Below, one piece after another: positions 1 to 8,026 of a DNA stretch of 64,000 nucleotides. Below the pieces are notes generated by a model, which was given only the letters and a program-made list of their open reading frames with translations, did not search any database and was not told the origin of the DNA. The position numbers and the translations under genes were made by a program. This DNA is from Actinomadura meyerae (GTDB taxonomy: Bacteria > Actinomycetota > Actinomycetes > Streptosporangiales > Streptosporangiaceae). Each line of letters opens with the position of its first letter. Positions within the stretch are counted from its first letter, which is position 1. The stretch lies in the NCBI RefSeq assembly GCF_900188445.1, contig NZ_FZOR01000010.1:62001-126000 (forward strand), given 5' to 3'.

Positions 1-1
1 G

Positions 2-1366
2 CTCAAGGCCGCGCCCGCCTGGCGGGACATGGCCTTCGACGACCGCGCCGCCATCTTCCTGCGCGCCGCCGACCTCCTCGCCGGGCCGTGGCGCGAGACG
101 CTCCTCGCCGCGACCATGCTCGGCCAGTCCAAGACCGTCCAGCAGGCGGAGATCGACAGCCCGTGCGAGCTGGTCGACTTCTGGCGGTTCAACGTCCACT
201 TCGCGCGGCGCATCCTCGCCGAGCAGCCGATCAGCGGCGACGGGGTGTGGAACCGGTCCGACCACCGGCCCCTGGAGGGGTTCGTCTACGCGATCACCCC
301 GTTCAACTTCACCGCGATCGCCGCCAACCTGCCGACCGCGCCCGCGCTCATGGGCAACGTCGTCGTGTGGAAGCCGTCGCCGACGCAGACGTACTCGGCC
401 GTCCTGCTCATGCGGCTGCTGGAGGAGGCAGGGCTGCCACCCGGCGTCATCAACCTCGTCACCGGAGACGGGCTCGCCGTGTCCGACGTCGCGCTCCAGC
501 ACCCCGACCTGGCCGGAATCCACTTCACCGGATCGACCGCGACGTTCCGGCACCTGTGGAAGACCGTCGGGAACAACATCGAGAAGTTCCGCGGCTACCC
601 GCGGATCGTCGGCGAGACCGGCGGCAAGGACTTCGTCGTCGCCCACCCGTCCGCCGACCCCGCGGTGCTCAAGACCGCGCTCATCCGGGGGGCCTTCGAA
701 TACCAGGGGCAGAAGTGCTCCGCCGCGTCGCGGGCCTACATCCCGCGGTCCCTCTGGGACGGGGGATTCAAGGAAGAACTCGCCGCCGAAGTCGACTCCC
801 TCACCATGGGCGACGTCACCGACCTGAGCAATTTCATGAGCGCCGTCATCGACGAACGGGCGTTCGCCAAGAACAAGGCGGCCATCGACCGCGCCCACGC
901 CGACCCCGCCGTCCACGTCCTCGCGGGCGGCACCTACGACGACAGCGTCGGCTACTTCGTCCGCCCCACCGTCCTCGTCTCCGACGACCCCGGCAACGAC
1001 ATCTTCCGCACCGAGTACTTCGGCCCCATCCTCGGCGTCCACGTCTACGAGGACGACCAGTACGACGAGATGCTCGCCCAGATGGAATCCGTCGCCGACT
1101 ACGCGCTCACCGGCGCCGTCATCGCCAACGACCGCGCCGCCGCCGCCCACACCGCCGACGTACTGCGATACGCCGCCGGCAACTTCTACATCAACGACAA
1201 GCCCACCGGCGCCGTCGTCGGACAGCAGCCCTTCGGCGGCGCGCGCGCATCCGGCACCAACGACAAGGCCGGATCCATCTTCAACCTCCTCCGATGGACC
1301 TCACCGCGATCCATCAAGGAGACCTTCGTCCCGCCGACCGACCACCGCTACCCGCACATGGGCTGA
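2..1366 (+). CDS. pruA: L-glutamate gamma-semialdehyde (P5C) dehydrogenase, 5' partial
   Basis: This gene is cut by the window edge; the reading frame is open from base 2 and about 454 residues of an expected 540 or so remain. It is the NAD-dependent aldehyde dehydrogenase of proline catabolism, converting glutamate semialdehyde to glutamate in the cytoplasm. The visible part holds the catalytic glutamate (IVGETGGKD) and the nucleophilic cysteine (YQGQKCSAAS, Cys codon at 716-718). The C-terminus has the family's FGGARASGTNDKAG motif. The ATG at 29 is internal, because the residues before it (APAWRDM) already match the family. An initiator tRNA follows 80 bases downstream. Confidence in function is high. 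Confidence 0.95.
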   Translation, partial: LKAAPAWRDMAFDDRAAIFLRAADLLAGPWRETLLAATMLGQSKTVQQAEIDSPCELVDFWRFNVHFARRILAEQPISGDGVWNRSDHRPLEGFVYAITPFNFTAIAANLPTAPALMGNVVVWKPSPTQTYSAVLLMRLLEEAGLPPGVINLVTGDGLAVSDVALQHPDLAGIHFTGSTATFRHLWKTVGNNIEKFRGYPRIVGETGGKDFVVAHPSADPAVLKTALIRGAFEYQGQKCSAASRAYIPRSLWDGGFKEELAAEVDSLTMGDVTDLSNFMSAVIDERAFAKNKAAIDRAHADPAVHVLAGGTYDDSVGYFVRPTVLVSDDPGNDIFRTEYFGPILGVHVYEDDQYDEMLAQMESVADYALTGAVIANDRAAAAHTADVLRYAAGNFYINDKPTGAVVGQQPFGGARASGTNDKAGSIFNLLRWTSPRSIKETFVPPTDHRYPHMG

Positions 1367-1446
1367 CCCCCTCCACGACAGCCGGACGACGCCCCGCCCA
1401 TCCCGTTTGCCTAAGCACTGCCCACCCCATACAGTTAACTCATCAC

Positions 1447-1520
1447 CGCGGGGTGGAGCAGTTCGGTAGCTCGCTGGGCTCATAACCCAGAGGTCGCAGG
1501 TTCAAATCCTGCCCCCGCTA
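1447..1520 (+). tRNA. initiator tRNA-Met (CAT anticodon)
   Basis: The sequence folds as a complete cloverleaf. The acceptor stem begins CGCGGGG, the anticodon loop is CTCATAA, and the T arm is GCAGG-TTCAAAT-CCTGC. Initiator features are visible: the first base (C1) is not paired with position 72 (here T), and three consecutive G-C pairs (GGG/CCC) sit at the base of the anticodon stem. CCA is not encoded, so it must be added after transcription. A strong hairpin follows at once. Confidence 0.95.
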
Positions 1521-1528
1521 CTGGTCCT

Positions 1529-1573
1529 AGGGTCCCCTTGGTCGCCGCTTTGCGGCTTCCCCGAGGGGACCCT
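1529..1573 (+). terminator. terminator hairpin after tRNA-fMet
   Basis: An arm AGGGTCCCCTTGG at 1529-1541 pairs with CCGAGGGGACCCT at 1561-1573 (13 bp with one G-T pair). A second small hairpin (GCCGC-TTT-GCGGC) lies in the loop. There is no U-tract, as is common in actinomycetes. Its place just after the tRNA fits a terminator or processing structure. Confidence 0.75.
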
Positions 1574-1583
1574 TCGCCATTTC

Positions 1584-1611
1584 CCGGGGGGGCGACCCCC
1601 CGGACCCCCCG
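1584..1611 (-). repeat. GC-rich palindromic repeat, copy 1 (intergenic)
   Basis: On the + strand this reads CCGGGGGGGCGACCCCCC followed by GGACCCCCCG. It is a perfect 6-7 bp hairpin around a GA or TCG loop with a second C-run beside it. Near-identical copies lie at 12197-12225 (inside a carboxylesterase) and 35120-35147 (inside cvnC). This is the only intergenic copy in the window. Confidence 0.8.
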
Positions 1612-1639
1612 TTCCGCCTCCTCCCCCGCCCGCCCGCCC

Positions 1640-1687
1640 CTGGGGCTTCGCCCCTAGACCCCCTTGGGGCTTTGCCCCTAGGCCCCC
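1640..1687 (-). repeat. two tandem 24-bp units overlapping the DUF5996 stop codon
   Basis: Two near-identical 24-base units lie at 1640-1663 and 1664-1687. Each holds a GGGGC-TT(C/T)-GCCCC hairpin. On the minus strand each unit carries a TAG, and the one at 1680-1678 is the stop codon of the upstream-lying minus-strand gene. The hairpins could act as a terminator. Confidence 0.75.
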
Positions 1688-2619
1688 ATTTGGTCGTTTA
1701 GGCGGGTTGGGGTGTCTTCCAGGGTTTCTCTCGGCCAGTTCGCGTTTTCTGCTGCTGCCTCGTAGGTGGCCTGTAGGAAGGCTGCTGCTGTGGCGTCTGG
1801 GTCCTTGGACGTCGCTACCTCTTCGTAAGGGAGGACGTACTCGCCCAGTGCCTGGTCGTAGCGGGCGCCCGCGGGGACCGGGTGGTCGGCGAAGCCCTCC
1901 GGTTCCGGGTAGGCGTACGAGTAGAACGCGCCCTCCTCGCCTCCGCCCGGCCAGAAGCCCGCGCTGGAGAGTTCGCCGGAATAGCCCTCCGTCATCACCC
2001 AGTCGGGGCAGTTCGGGGCACCGCCGGGGTGGGTCGGGGCCGGGCGGCCGGAGAAGCGGGTGCAGGCCAGGTCCATCGCGCCCCAGAAGAAGTGCACCGG
2101 GCTCACCTTGCCGGTGAAGTGGGCGCGGAACGCACCCAGGACGCGGTCGGCTTGAATCAGCTGCCGCCAGAACAGGTTCGCGGCCTCCGGGTCGTAGGAC
2201 GAGTGCCGGTCGTCCTCGGCGAAGGGGATCGCGGGGTCCACCTCGTTCGGGGTCGCGTTGATCCGGGTTTGGAGGCCCAGGTCGTCCAGCGTGGCCATCA
2301 GGTCCCGGTAGAACTCCGCGACCGGGCGGGGCGCCAGGGGGAGTTCGCGGGACTCGCCGTTGCTGCGCCGGACGCGGAGCACGTGGTCCACGAAGTCGAA
2401 CTCGATGTCGAAGACGCCGTTCCCGTACGGGATCGAGGACGTCGTCAGGCCCCTCGGGCTCACGTACAGGGTGACCTGCCACCAGTGGTTCAGCAGGGGC
2501 TCGTGCGCCAGCCGGACCTTCCCGACGATCTGTGCCCACATGTGCAGGGTCGTGCGGGTATCGGGCCAGTCCGCGAGCCGCAGCCTCGGCCAGCTTCCGT
2601 CGTCGCCTCGCTCGGGCAT
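1678..2619 (-). CDS. DUF5996 family protein
   Basis: A 313-residue protein of the DUF5996 family, function unknown. Typical family sequence is visible (WPRLRLADWPDT near the N-terminus, then HMWAQIVGKVRL and NHWWQVTLYVSPRGL). No signal peptide or membrane segment is seen, so it is probably cytoplasmic. I chose the ATG at 2619; GGAGG lies four bases upstream. A GTG directly before the ATG is an alternative that adds one residue. The frame stays open far upstream, but that part is antisense to other genes. The stop codon falls within a tandem repeat. Confidence 0.8.
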   Translation of the reverse strand: MPERGDDGSWPRLRLADWPDTRTTLHMWAQIVGKVRLAHEPLLNHWWQVTLYVSPRGLTTSSIPYGNGVFDIEFDFVDHVLRVRRSNGESRELPLAPRPVAEFYRDLMATLDDLGLQTRINATPNEVDPAIPFAEDDRHSSYDPEAANLFWRQLIQADRVLGAFRAHFTGKVSPVHFFWGAMDLACTRFSGRPAPTHPGGAPNCPDWVMTEGYSGELSSAGFWPGGGEEGAFYSYAYPEPEGFADHPVPAGARYDQALGEYVLPYEEVATSKDPDATAAAFLQATYEAAAENANWPRETLEDTPTRLNDQMGA

Positions 2620-2744
2620 CACGCCTCCAAAATGACTGGTCGTCACCGGGTGACCGGGTCGTGGGCTGATACCCCGCCGGTGGTGTGACGATGCACCCGG
2701 TGGCCCCGTGTCAGGGCACGGGGTTCCAGCTCTAGCCTGGAGAT

Positions 2745-3116
2745 ATGCGCAACTATCTGGCGGGGCTGGCGGACGTCTGCTCCGTGCTCGTCTTCGTGGC
2801 GATCGGGCGGGCCTCCCATGAGGAGGCCGCCAGCCTGGCGGGTTTCGCCACGACCGCCTGGCCGTTCCTTGCTGGAGCGGGGGTCGGGTGGGGGCTGACC
2901 CGGGCCTGGCGGCGGGCGGACGCGCTGGTGCCCGCCGGGGTCGGCGTCTGGGTGTCGGCCGTCGCCGTCGGCATGCTGCTGCGGGCCGTCTCGGGGCAGG
3001 GGACGGCGCTCCCGTTCGTGATCGTCGCCACCCTGTTCCTCGGGGCCGCGCTGCTCGGGTGGCGGCTCGTGGCGCGGGTCGCGGCGGGCCGCCGGACGTC
3101 CGCCCCCGCGGGGTGA
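2745..3116 (+). CDS. DUF3054 family integral membrane protein
   Basis: A 123-residue membrane protein with four predicted hydrophobic helices. The start (MRNYLAGLADVCSVLVFVAIG), with its conserved polar DVCSV, is typical of the DUF3054 family found across actinobacteria and haloarchaea. Function is unknown. A GGAG motif lies just before the ATG. It stands alone between two unrelated genes and points towards the acyl-AMP ligase. Confidence 0.85.
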   Translation: MRNYLAGLADVCSVLVFVAIGRASHEEAASLAGFATTAWPFLAGAGVGWGLTRAWRRADALVPAGVGVWVSAVAVGMLLRAVSGQGTALPFVIVATLFLGAALLGWRLVARVAAGRRTSAPAG

Positions 3117-3172
3117 CGCGCTTGTCGGGGACCTCCAAATGACCGCCCGGTCTCTTTGGCCGGGAGAACCGG

Positions 3173-3201
3173 TTGACGGAGACGCCCCGTCCTGGTGAAG
3201 T
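3173..3201 (+). promoter_or_regulatory. possible promoter of the acyl-AMP ligase gene
   Basis: TTGACG at 3173-3178 and TGAAGT at 3196-3201 are spaced by 17 bases, 46 bases before the chosen start. The -35 is good and the -10 is weak. Confidence 0.35.
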
Positions 3202-3246
3202 TACCCGCGAGTCACGTGGGTGGCGGATCAGGGTGAAGGGAAGACG

Positions 3247-4893
3247 ATGGCATCTGCGCTGCGCGAATGGCTGGAGCGGCCGAACACCGGACGCGGCGTG
3301 CACCTGGCGGCCGACGACGGCGGCTGGGAGTACCGCGACTACGGTGAGCTGGCGTCCGCCGCGCGGCGCACCGCCGGTGCGCTGATCGAGGAGGGCGTCC
3401 GGCCGGGCGATGTCGTCTGCCTGATCCTGCCCACGGACTTCACCTGCATCGAGACCTACTTCGCGGTGTGGGCGGCCGGGGCCACCGTCTGCCTGATCAC
3501 GCCGCCGCTCTTCCAGGACGGGGACGACTACGTCGCCCACGTCGCGGCCATCCTGCGGCAGGCGTCGCCGGCGCTCGTGATCGCGTCCAAGGAGCTGTCC
3601 GAGTACGCCGGCCGCGCCATGGACCAGGCCGGGCTGGGCGGCGAGCCCTGGCAGCCGAGGCAGGGCGTCGAGGCCGACGTCCAGCCCGCCGGGGAGCTGG
3701 CGCTGCTGCAGTTCACGTCCGGGTCCAGCGGCGCCCCGCGCGGCGTCATGGTCACCTGGGAGAACCTGGAGGCCAACAGCGACCTCATCGCCCGGATGGC
3801 GGGCTACGAGGACGGCGACGTCGTCGCGACGTGGCTGCCGCTCTACCACGACATGGGGCTGATCGGGACGTTCATCACGCCCATCGCGCGGCAGGGGATG
3901 CTGCGGCTGATGCGGCCCGACCACTTCATCCGCGACCCCGCACGGTGGATCCGCTGCTTCGCCGAGGCGCAGCACACGGCGGCGCCGCCGTTCGCCTACG
4001 CGTACTGCGCGCGGCGGGTCAAGCCGGAGCAGCTGGAGGGCCTCGACCTCTCCGGGTGGAAGATGGCGCTGATCGGCGCCGAGCCGATCGACCCGCACAC
4101 GCTCGAGGTGTTCGCCCAGCTCGCGGAGCCCTACGGGTTCTCGCGGACGATGTTCAAGCCGGCGTACGGGATGGCCGAGACCACGCTGCTGGTCACCATG
4201 GACAACGCGCCCCGCGACCCGCTCGCCGTCCGGCCCGACCCCGAGGCGCTGGCCTTCGGGCAGCCCGTGCGGATCCTGGACCAGCACCGGCTCGGGTCCC
4301 AGTCGCTCGGCGCCAAGGCCGGGTGGGTCGTCGGCTGCGGGACGCCCGAGAGCGACGTGCCGGTCTCCATCGTCGACGACGAGGGCCGCGAGCTGGAGGA
4401 CGGGCTCCTCGGCGAGATCGTCGTCGGGGGCGCCTCGGCCTGCCCCGGGTACTACGCGGGCGCCGAGGCCAAGTCGACGCGGTTCGCCGACGGCAAGGTC
4501 TACACCGGGGACGCCGGGTTCTTCCACGAGGGGCAGCTGTTCGTCCTCGGGCGGATGGGCGACAGCATCAAGGTGCGCGGCCGGTCGGTCTACGTCGAGG
4601 ACCTCGAGTCCAAGATCGCCGAGGTGAGCGGGCTCGGCAAGGGCCGCATCGTGGTCGTCGGCGTGCCGGGCGCCGGGCAGAAGGGGCTCGCGCTGTTCGC
4701 CGAGACGCAGAACGAGGACTGGATCCCGGCCGTGCGCGAGACGCTGCGGCGCCGGGTCGGCGACGACGTCGAACTGACGATCGTGGTGGGCACCGGGCTG
4801 ATCCAGCGCACCTCCAGCGGCAAGCCCCGGCGGCGGTACATGTGGGAGCGGCTGCAGAGCGGGCAGATGGACGGCGCACGGGTCGTCCGCTGA
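3247..4893 (+). CDS. fatty acyl-AMP ligase (FAAL/FadD32-like)
   Basis: A 548-residue ANL-superfamily adenylating enzyme. It should activate a fatty acid to an acyl-adenylate with ATP. The P-loop motif FTSGSSGAPRGV, the FAAL-typical LPLYHDMGLIG, and YGMAETTL are all present. The C-terminal domain has YTGDAGF and a final lysine region SGKPRRRY. FAALs usually hand acyl-AMP to an acyl carrier protein or polyketide synthase, but none lies nearby, so the acceptor is unknown. I chose ATG 3247 because GAAGGGA precedes it; an in-frame GTG at 3220 lacks such a site. The next gene, a lipase/acyl-CoA synthase fusion, starts 56 bases downstream and suggests shared lipid metabolism. Confidence 0.88.
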   Translation: MASALREWLERPNTGRGVHLAADDGGWEYRDYGELASAARRTAGALIEEGVRPGDVVCLILPTDFTCIETYFAVWAAGATVCLITPPLFQDGDDYVAHVAAILRQASPALVIASKELSEYAGRAMDQAGLGGEPWQPRQGVEADVQPAGELALLQFTSGSSGAPRGVMVTWENLEANSDLIARMAGYEDGDVVATWLPLYHDMGLIGTFITPIARQGMLRLMRPDHFIRDPARWIRCFAEAQHTAAPPFAYAYCARRVKPEQLEGLDLSGWKMALIGAEPIDPHTLEVFAQLAEPYGFSRTMFKPAYGMAETTLLVTMDNAPRDPLAVRPDPEALAFGQPVRILDQHRLGSQSLGAKAGWVVGCGTPESDVPVSIVDDEGRELEDGLLGEIVVGGASACPGYYAGAEAKSTRFADGKVYTGDAGFFHEGQLFVLGRMGDSIKVRGRSVYVEDLESKIAEVSGLGKGRIVVVGVPGAGQKGLALFAETQNEDWIPAVRETLRRRVGDDVELTIVVGTGLIQRTSSGKPRRRYMWERLQSGQMDGARVVR

Positions 4894-4949
4894 TTGCTAA
4901 AGCCGGTGATAACACGACAACATGGCGGTGACGCTGTGAGAGGTCGACG

Positions 4950-7904
4950 ATGCCGGCTGTTGCCAGAACGCTCCTTCGCCTGGGTTCCCGCCTAGGCTCC
5001 ACTGCACAAAACGCCCTGGAGGTGGCTCGCTTCGGCGGATTCGACACCGACGAGGACGCCTCCCCGTGCGAGGTCGTGACCGAGCAGCGCGTCTACCGGC
5101 TGCGGCACTACTTCCCGGACGCGGCGGGCGGGCCCGTCGTGCTGCTCGTCCCGCCGCTGATGATCACCGCGGAGGTGTACGACATCTCCTCGCGGGTCAG
5201 CGCCGTGCGCGTGCTGCACGACCGCGGCGCCGACCCGTGGGTGGTCGACTTCGGCGCGCCCGAGCGCGAGCCCGGCGGGCTGGAGCGGACCGTCAGCGAC
5301 CACGTGCTGGCGGTCAGCGACGCCGTCGACCGGATCCGCAAGGAGACCGGGCGGGACGTCCACCTCGCCGGGTACTCGCAGGGCGGCATGTTCGTCTACC
5401 AGGCCGCCGCCTACCGGCGCAGCGACGGCATCGAGTCGGTCGTGACGTTCGGCAGCCCGGCCGACACCAGCCAGGGGCTGCCCTTCGGGCTCCCCGGCTG
5501 GCTGGCGGCGGAGGGCGTCGAGCGCATCCCCGACTGGATGCTCGGTGGGTTCGCGGTCCCCGGATGGGTGACGCGCCTCGGATTCCAGGTGCTGAGCCCG
5601 GTCAAGTCCGTCCGGTCGCGGGTCGACTTCATCCTGCAACTGCACGACCGGGAGCGGCTCGCGCCCAGGGAGCGGCAGCGGCGGTTCCTGGAACGGGACG
5701 GGTGGGTGTCGTGGCCCGGTCCCGCGCTCGCCGAGTTCCTCCGCCAGTTCATCCAGCACAACCGGATGCTCACCGGCGGATTCGTCATCGGCGACCGGCT
5801 GGTGACGCTCGCCGACATCACCTGCCCCGTGCTGACGTTCGTCGGCGAGGTCGACGAGATCGCGTCGCCGCCGATGGTGCGCGGCATCCGGCGCGCGGCG
5901 CCGCGCGCGCAGGTGTACGAGGCGTCGCTGCGCGCCGGGCACTTCGGGCTCGTCGTCGGCAGCCTCGCGATCGCGCAGACGTGGCCCGCCGTCGCGTCGT
6001 GGGCGCTGTGGCGGGAGGGCGGGAGCGAGCTCCCGGACATCGTCGCGCCGGTCGCGGGCGACGAGGAGGCCGAGCCCGCCGGCCTGCCCGGCGGCGCCGC
6101 GGGGTACGGGCTCCACCTGGCGATGGGCATCGGGACCAGCGCCGCGCGGTCGGCGCTGCGGACGGCCTCGCAGGTCGTCCACGGGACCCGGCAGCTCGGC
6201 GGGGAGGCCGCGCAGAACCTGCCCCGGCTCGCGCGGCTGGAGCGCATCCAGTCCGACACGCGCATGTCGATGGGGCTGCTGCTGGACGAGCAGGCCCGCG
6301 ACCGGCCCGGCGAGGTCTTCTTCCTGTACCACGGGCGCGCCCACACCCACGACGCCGCCAAGCGCCGCATCGACGCGGTGGTGCGGGGGCTGATCCACAT
6401 CGGGGTGCGGCGCGGCGACGCGGTCGGCGTGCTGATGGGCACGCGGCCGACCGCGCTGGCGCTCGTCGCGGCGCTGAGCCGGCTCGGCGCCGTCGCGGTG
6501 CTGCTGCGCCCGGACGGCGACCCGGCCGCGGAGGCGCGGCTGGGCCGGGTGACGCGGGTCATCGCCGACCCCGAGCACGCCGCGATGGCCGCGCGGCTGG
6601 AGGGCGTCCAGGGCTACCTGCTCGGCGGCGCGGGCCGCGGCGACCGCGGCGCGCTGACCGACATGGAGACCATCGACCCCGCGCAAGTGGAGCTGCCGGG
6701 GTGGTACCGGGCCAATCCGGGACGGGCCGGAGACCTCGCCTTCGTGGTGTTCCGCGGCGACGGGGACCAGCTGCGCGCCAGCCGCATCACGAACCGGCGG
6801 TGGGCCCTGTCGGCGTTCGGGACGGCCTCGTCGGCGGCGCTGTCCTCGTCCGACACCGTCTACAGCATCACCCCGCTCCAGCATCCGTCGGCGCTGCTGA
6901 TGAGCCTCGGCGGCGCGGTGGCGGGAGGCGCGCGGCTCGCCCTGGCGAGCTCGTTCGACCCGGAGCCGTTCTGGGACGAGGCCCGCCGCTACGGGGTGAC
7001 CGTCGCGTCCTACACCTGGACCATGCTGCGCGAGCTCGTCAACGCGCCGCCGAACCCGGCCGAGCGGCACCACGCCGTCCGGCTGTTCATCGGGTCGGGG
7101 ATGCCGCGCGGGCTGTGGCGGCGGGTCGAGGAGCGGTTCGCCCCCGCGCGGGTCCTGGAGTTCTACGCCTCGACGGAGGGCGAGGCGGTGCTGGTCAACC
7201 TGAGCGGCAAGAAGCCCGGCTCGCTCGGCCGCCCGCTGCCCGGCAGCGCGCGGGTCCGGCTCGCGCGCTACGACCTGGAGCGGGGGCGGCTCGCCGAGGG
7301 CCCGGACGGGTTCGCGGTCCGCAGCGAGCCCGGCGAGATCGGCATGCTGCTCGCCCGCGTCCGGCTGTCGGCGCTCGGTGCCGCGGCCCGCCCGGTGCGG
7401 GGCGTGTTCTGGCCCGAGGACGCCTGGACGATCACCGGCGACCTGTTCCGCCGGGACGCCGACGGCGACTACTGGCTCGTCGGCCGGGAGACCGAGCTGA
7501 TCCGCACCGCCGACGGCATCGTCCCGCCCGGCCCGATCAGGGACGCGCTCGGCGACCTGCCGTACGTCGACAGCGTCGCCGTGTACGGCATCCCGGTCGG
7601 GGACACGGAGCTGGCGGCCGCCGCCGTCAGCCTGCGGGACGGCGGCGAGCTGAAGGCGATCGACCTGTCGGAGGCCCTGCTGCGCGTCGAACCGGGGCTG
7701 CGGCCCGCGCTGGTGCGGGTCGTGGACGAGATCCCCGTGACCGCGGGACGGCGGCTGCGCACGGCCCCGCTGCGCGAGGAGGGCGTCCCCGCCGCCGGCG
7801 ACGGCCGCGCCTACTACCGGGACCGGGCGGGCGCGTACCGGCCGCTGACGGACGCGGCGCGGCGGCGGCTGCTCCGGGCCCCGTCGGCCCGCGAGGCGCG
7901 CTGA
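4950..7904 (+). CDS. bifunctional alpha/beta hydrolase - acyl-CoA synthase-like protein (Rv1683-like)
   Basis: A 984-residue fusion. Residues about 40-360 form an alpha/beta hydrolase related to PHA synthases, but with serine at the nucleophile elbow (GYSQGG, Ser143), so a lipase/esterase is more likely. An acid (VGEVDEIASPP) and histidine (RAGHFGLVVGS) complete a plausible triad. Residues about 430-980 are an AMP-binding synthetase with good later motifs (FYASTEGE, TGDLFRRDADGDYW). Its phosphate-binding loop is degenerate: FRGDGDQLRASRITN stands where SGTTGxPKGV is expected. Size and domain order match the mycobacterial lipase/acyl-CoA synthase Rv1683, linked to triacylglycerol metabolism. 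Whether the synthetase half is active is doubtful. Confidence 0.82.
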   Translation: MPAVARTLLRLGSRLGSTAQNALEVARFGGFDTDEDASPCEVVTEQRVYRLRHYFPDAAGGPVVLLVPPLMITAEVYDISSRVSAVRVLHDRGADPWVVDFGAPEREPGGLERTVSDHVLAVSDAVDRIRKETGRDVHLAGYSQGGMFVYQAAAYRRSDGIESVVTFGSPADTSQGLPFGLPGWLAAEGVERIPDWMLGGFAVPGWVTRLGFQVLSPVKSVRSRVDFILQLHDRERLAPRERQRRFLERDGWVSWPGPALAEFLRQFIQHNRMLTGGFVIGDRLVTLADITCPVLTFVGEVDEIASPPMVRGIRRAAPRAQVYEASLRAGHFGLVVGSLAIAQTWPAVASWALWREGGSELPDIVAPVAGDEEAEPAGLPGGAAGYGLHLAMGIGTSAARSALRTASQVVHGTRQLGGEAAQNLPRLARLERIQSDTRMSMGLLLDEQARDRPGEVFFLYHGRAHTHDAAKRRIDAVVRGLIHIGVRRGDAVGVLMGTRPTALALVAALSRLGAVAVLLRPDGDPAAEARLGRVTRVIADPEHAAMAARLEGVQGYLLGGAGRGDRGALTDMETIDPAQVELPGWYRANPGRAGDLAFVVFRGDGDQLRASRITNRRWALSAFGTASSAALSSSDTVYSITPLQHPSALLMSLGGAVAGGARLALASSFDPEPFWDEARRYGVTVASYTWTMLRELVNAPPNPAERHHAVRLFIGSGMPRGLWRRVEERFAPARVLEFYASTEGEAVLVNLSGKKPGSLGRPLPGSARVRLARYDLERGRLAEGPDGFAVRSEPGEIGMLLARVRLSALGAAARPVRGVFWPEDAWTITGDLFRRDADGDYWLVGRETELIRTADGIVPPGPIRDALGDLPYVDSVAVYGIPVGDTELAAAAVSLRDGGELKAIDLSEALLRVEPGLRPALVRVVDEIPVTAGRRLRTAPLREEGVPAAGDGRAYYRDRAGAYRPLTDAARRRLLRAPSAREAR

Positions 7905-7944
7905 GCCGGCCCGCGCGGCGCGCCGGCGCGCAACTCACGAGCGA

Positions 7945-7958
7945 TAAGTCTGGACTTA
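7945..7958. promoter_or_regulatory. inverted repeat upstream of the P450 gene
   Basis: TAAGTC-TG-GACTTA is a perfect 6+6 dyad. It overlaps a weak promoter-like pair (TGGACT at 7951-7956, TAGAAC at 7975-7980, spacing 18) before the P450 gene. Confidence 0.45.
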
Positions 7959-7983
7959 CGGGCGTCCGCTACGTTAGAACAAA

Positions 7984-8008
7984 GCAACAGAAACCGGTCT
8001 TTTGTTGC
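7984..8008. promoter_or_regulatory. candidate TetR-type operator before the P450-SDR operon
   Basis: GCAACA at 7984-7989 and TGTTGC at 8003-8008 are perfect inverted arms. Inside them AA at 7991-7992 and TT at 8000-8001 extend the symmetry, giving a 25-bp dyad. It sits just after the likely transcription start and 19 bases before the P450 ATG. The TetR gene at 11189 is the obvious candidate regulator, though its own upstream region shows no clear copy. Confidence 0.5.
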
Positions 8009-8026
8009 ACGCGTCCCGGAGGGTCC

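Noticed and set aside
1678..4527. A 949-codon open frame on the minus strand
   Set aside because: Only the part from 2619 down resembles a protein family (DUF5996). The rest is antisense to the DUF3054 and acyl-AMP ligase genes and has shadow-type composition.
4992..7073. 693-codon minus-strand frame
   Set aside because: It is fully antisense to the hydrolase/synthase fusion gene, whose motifs are clear.
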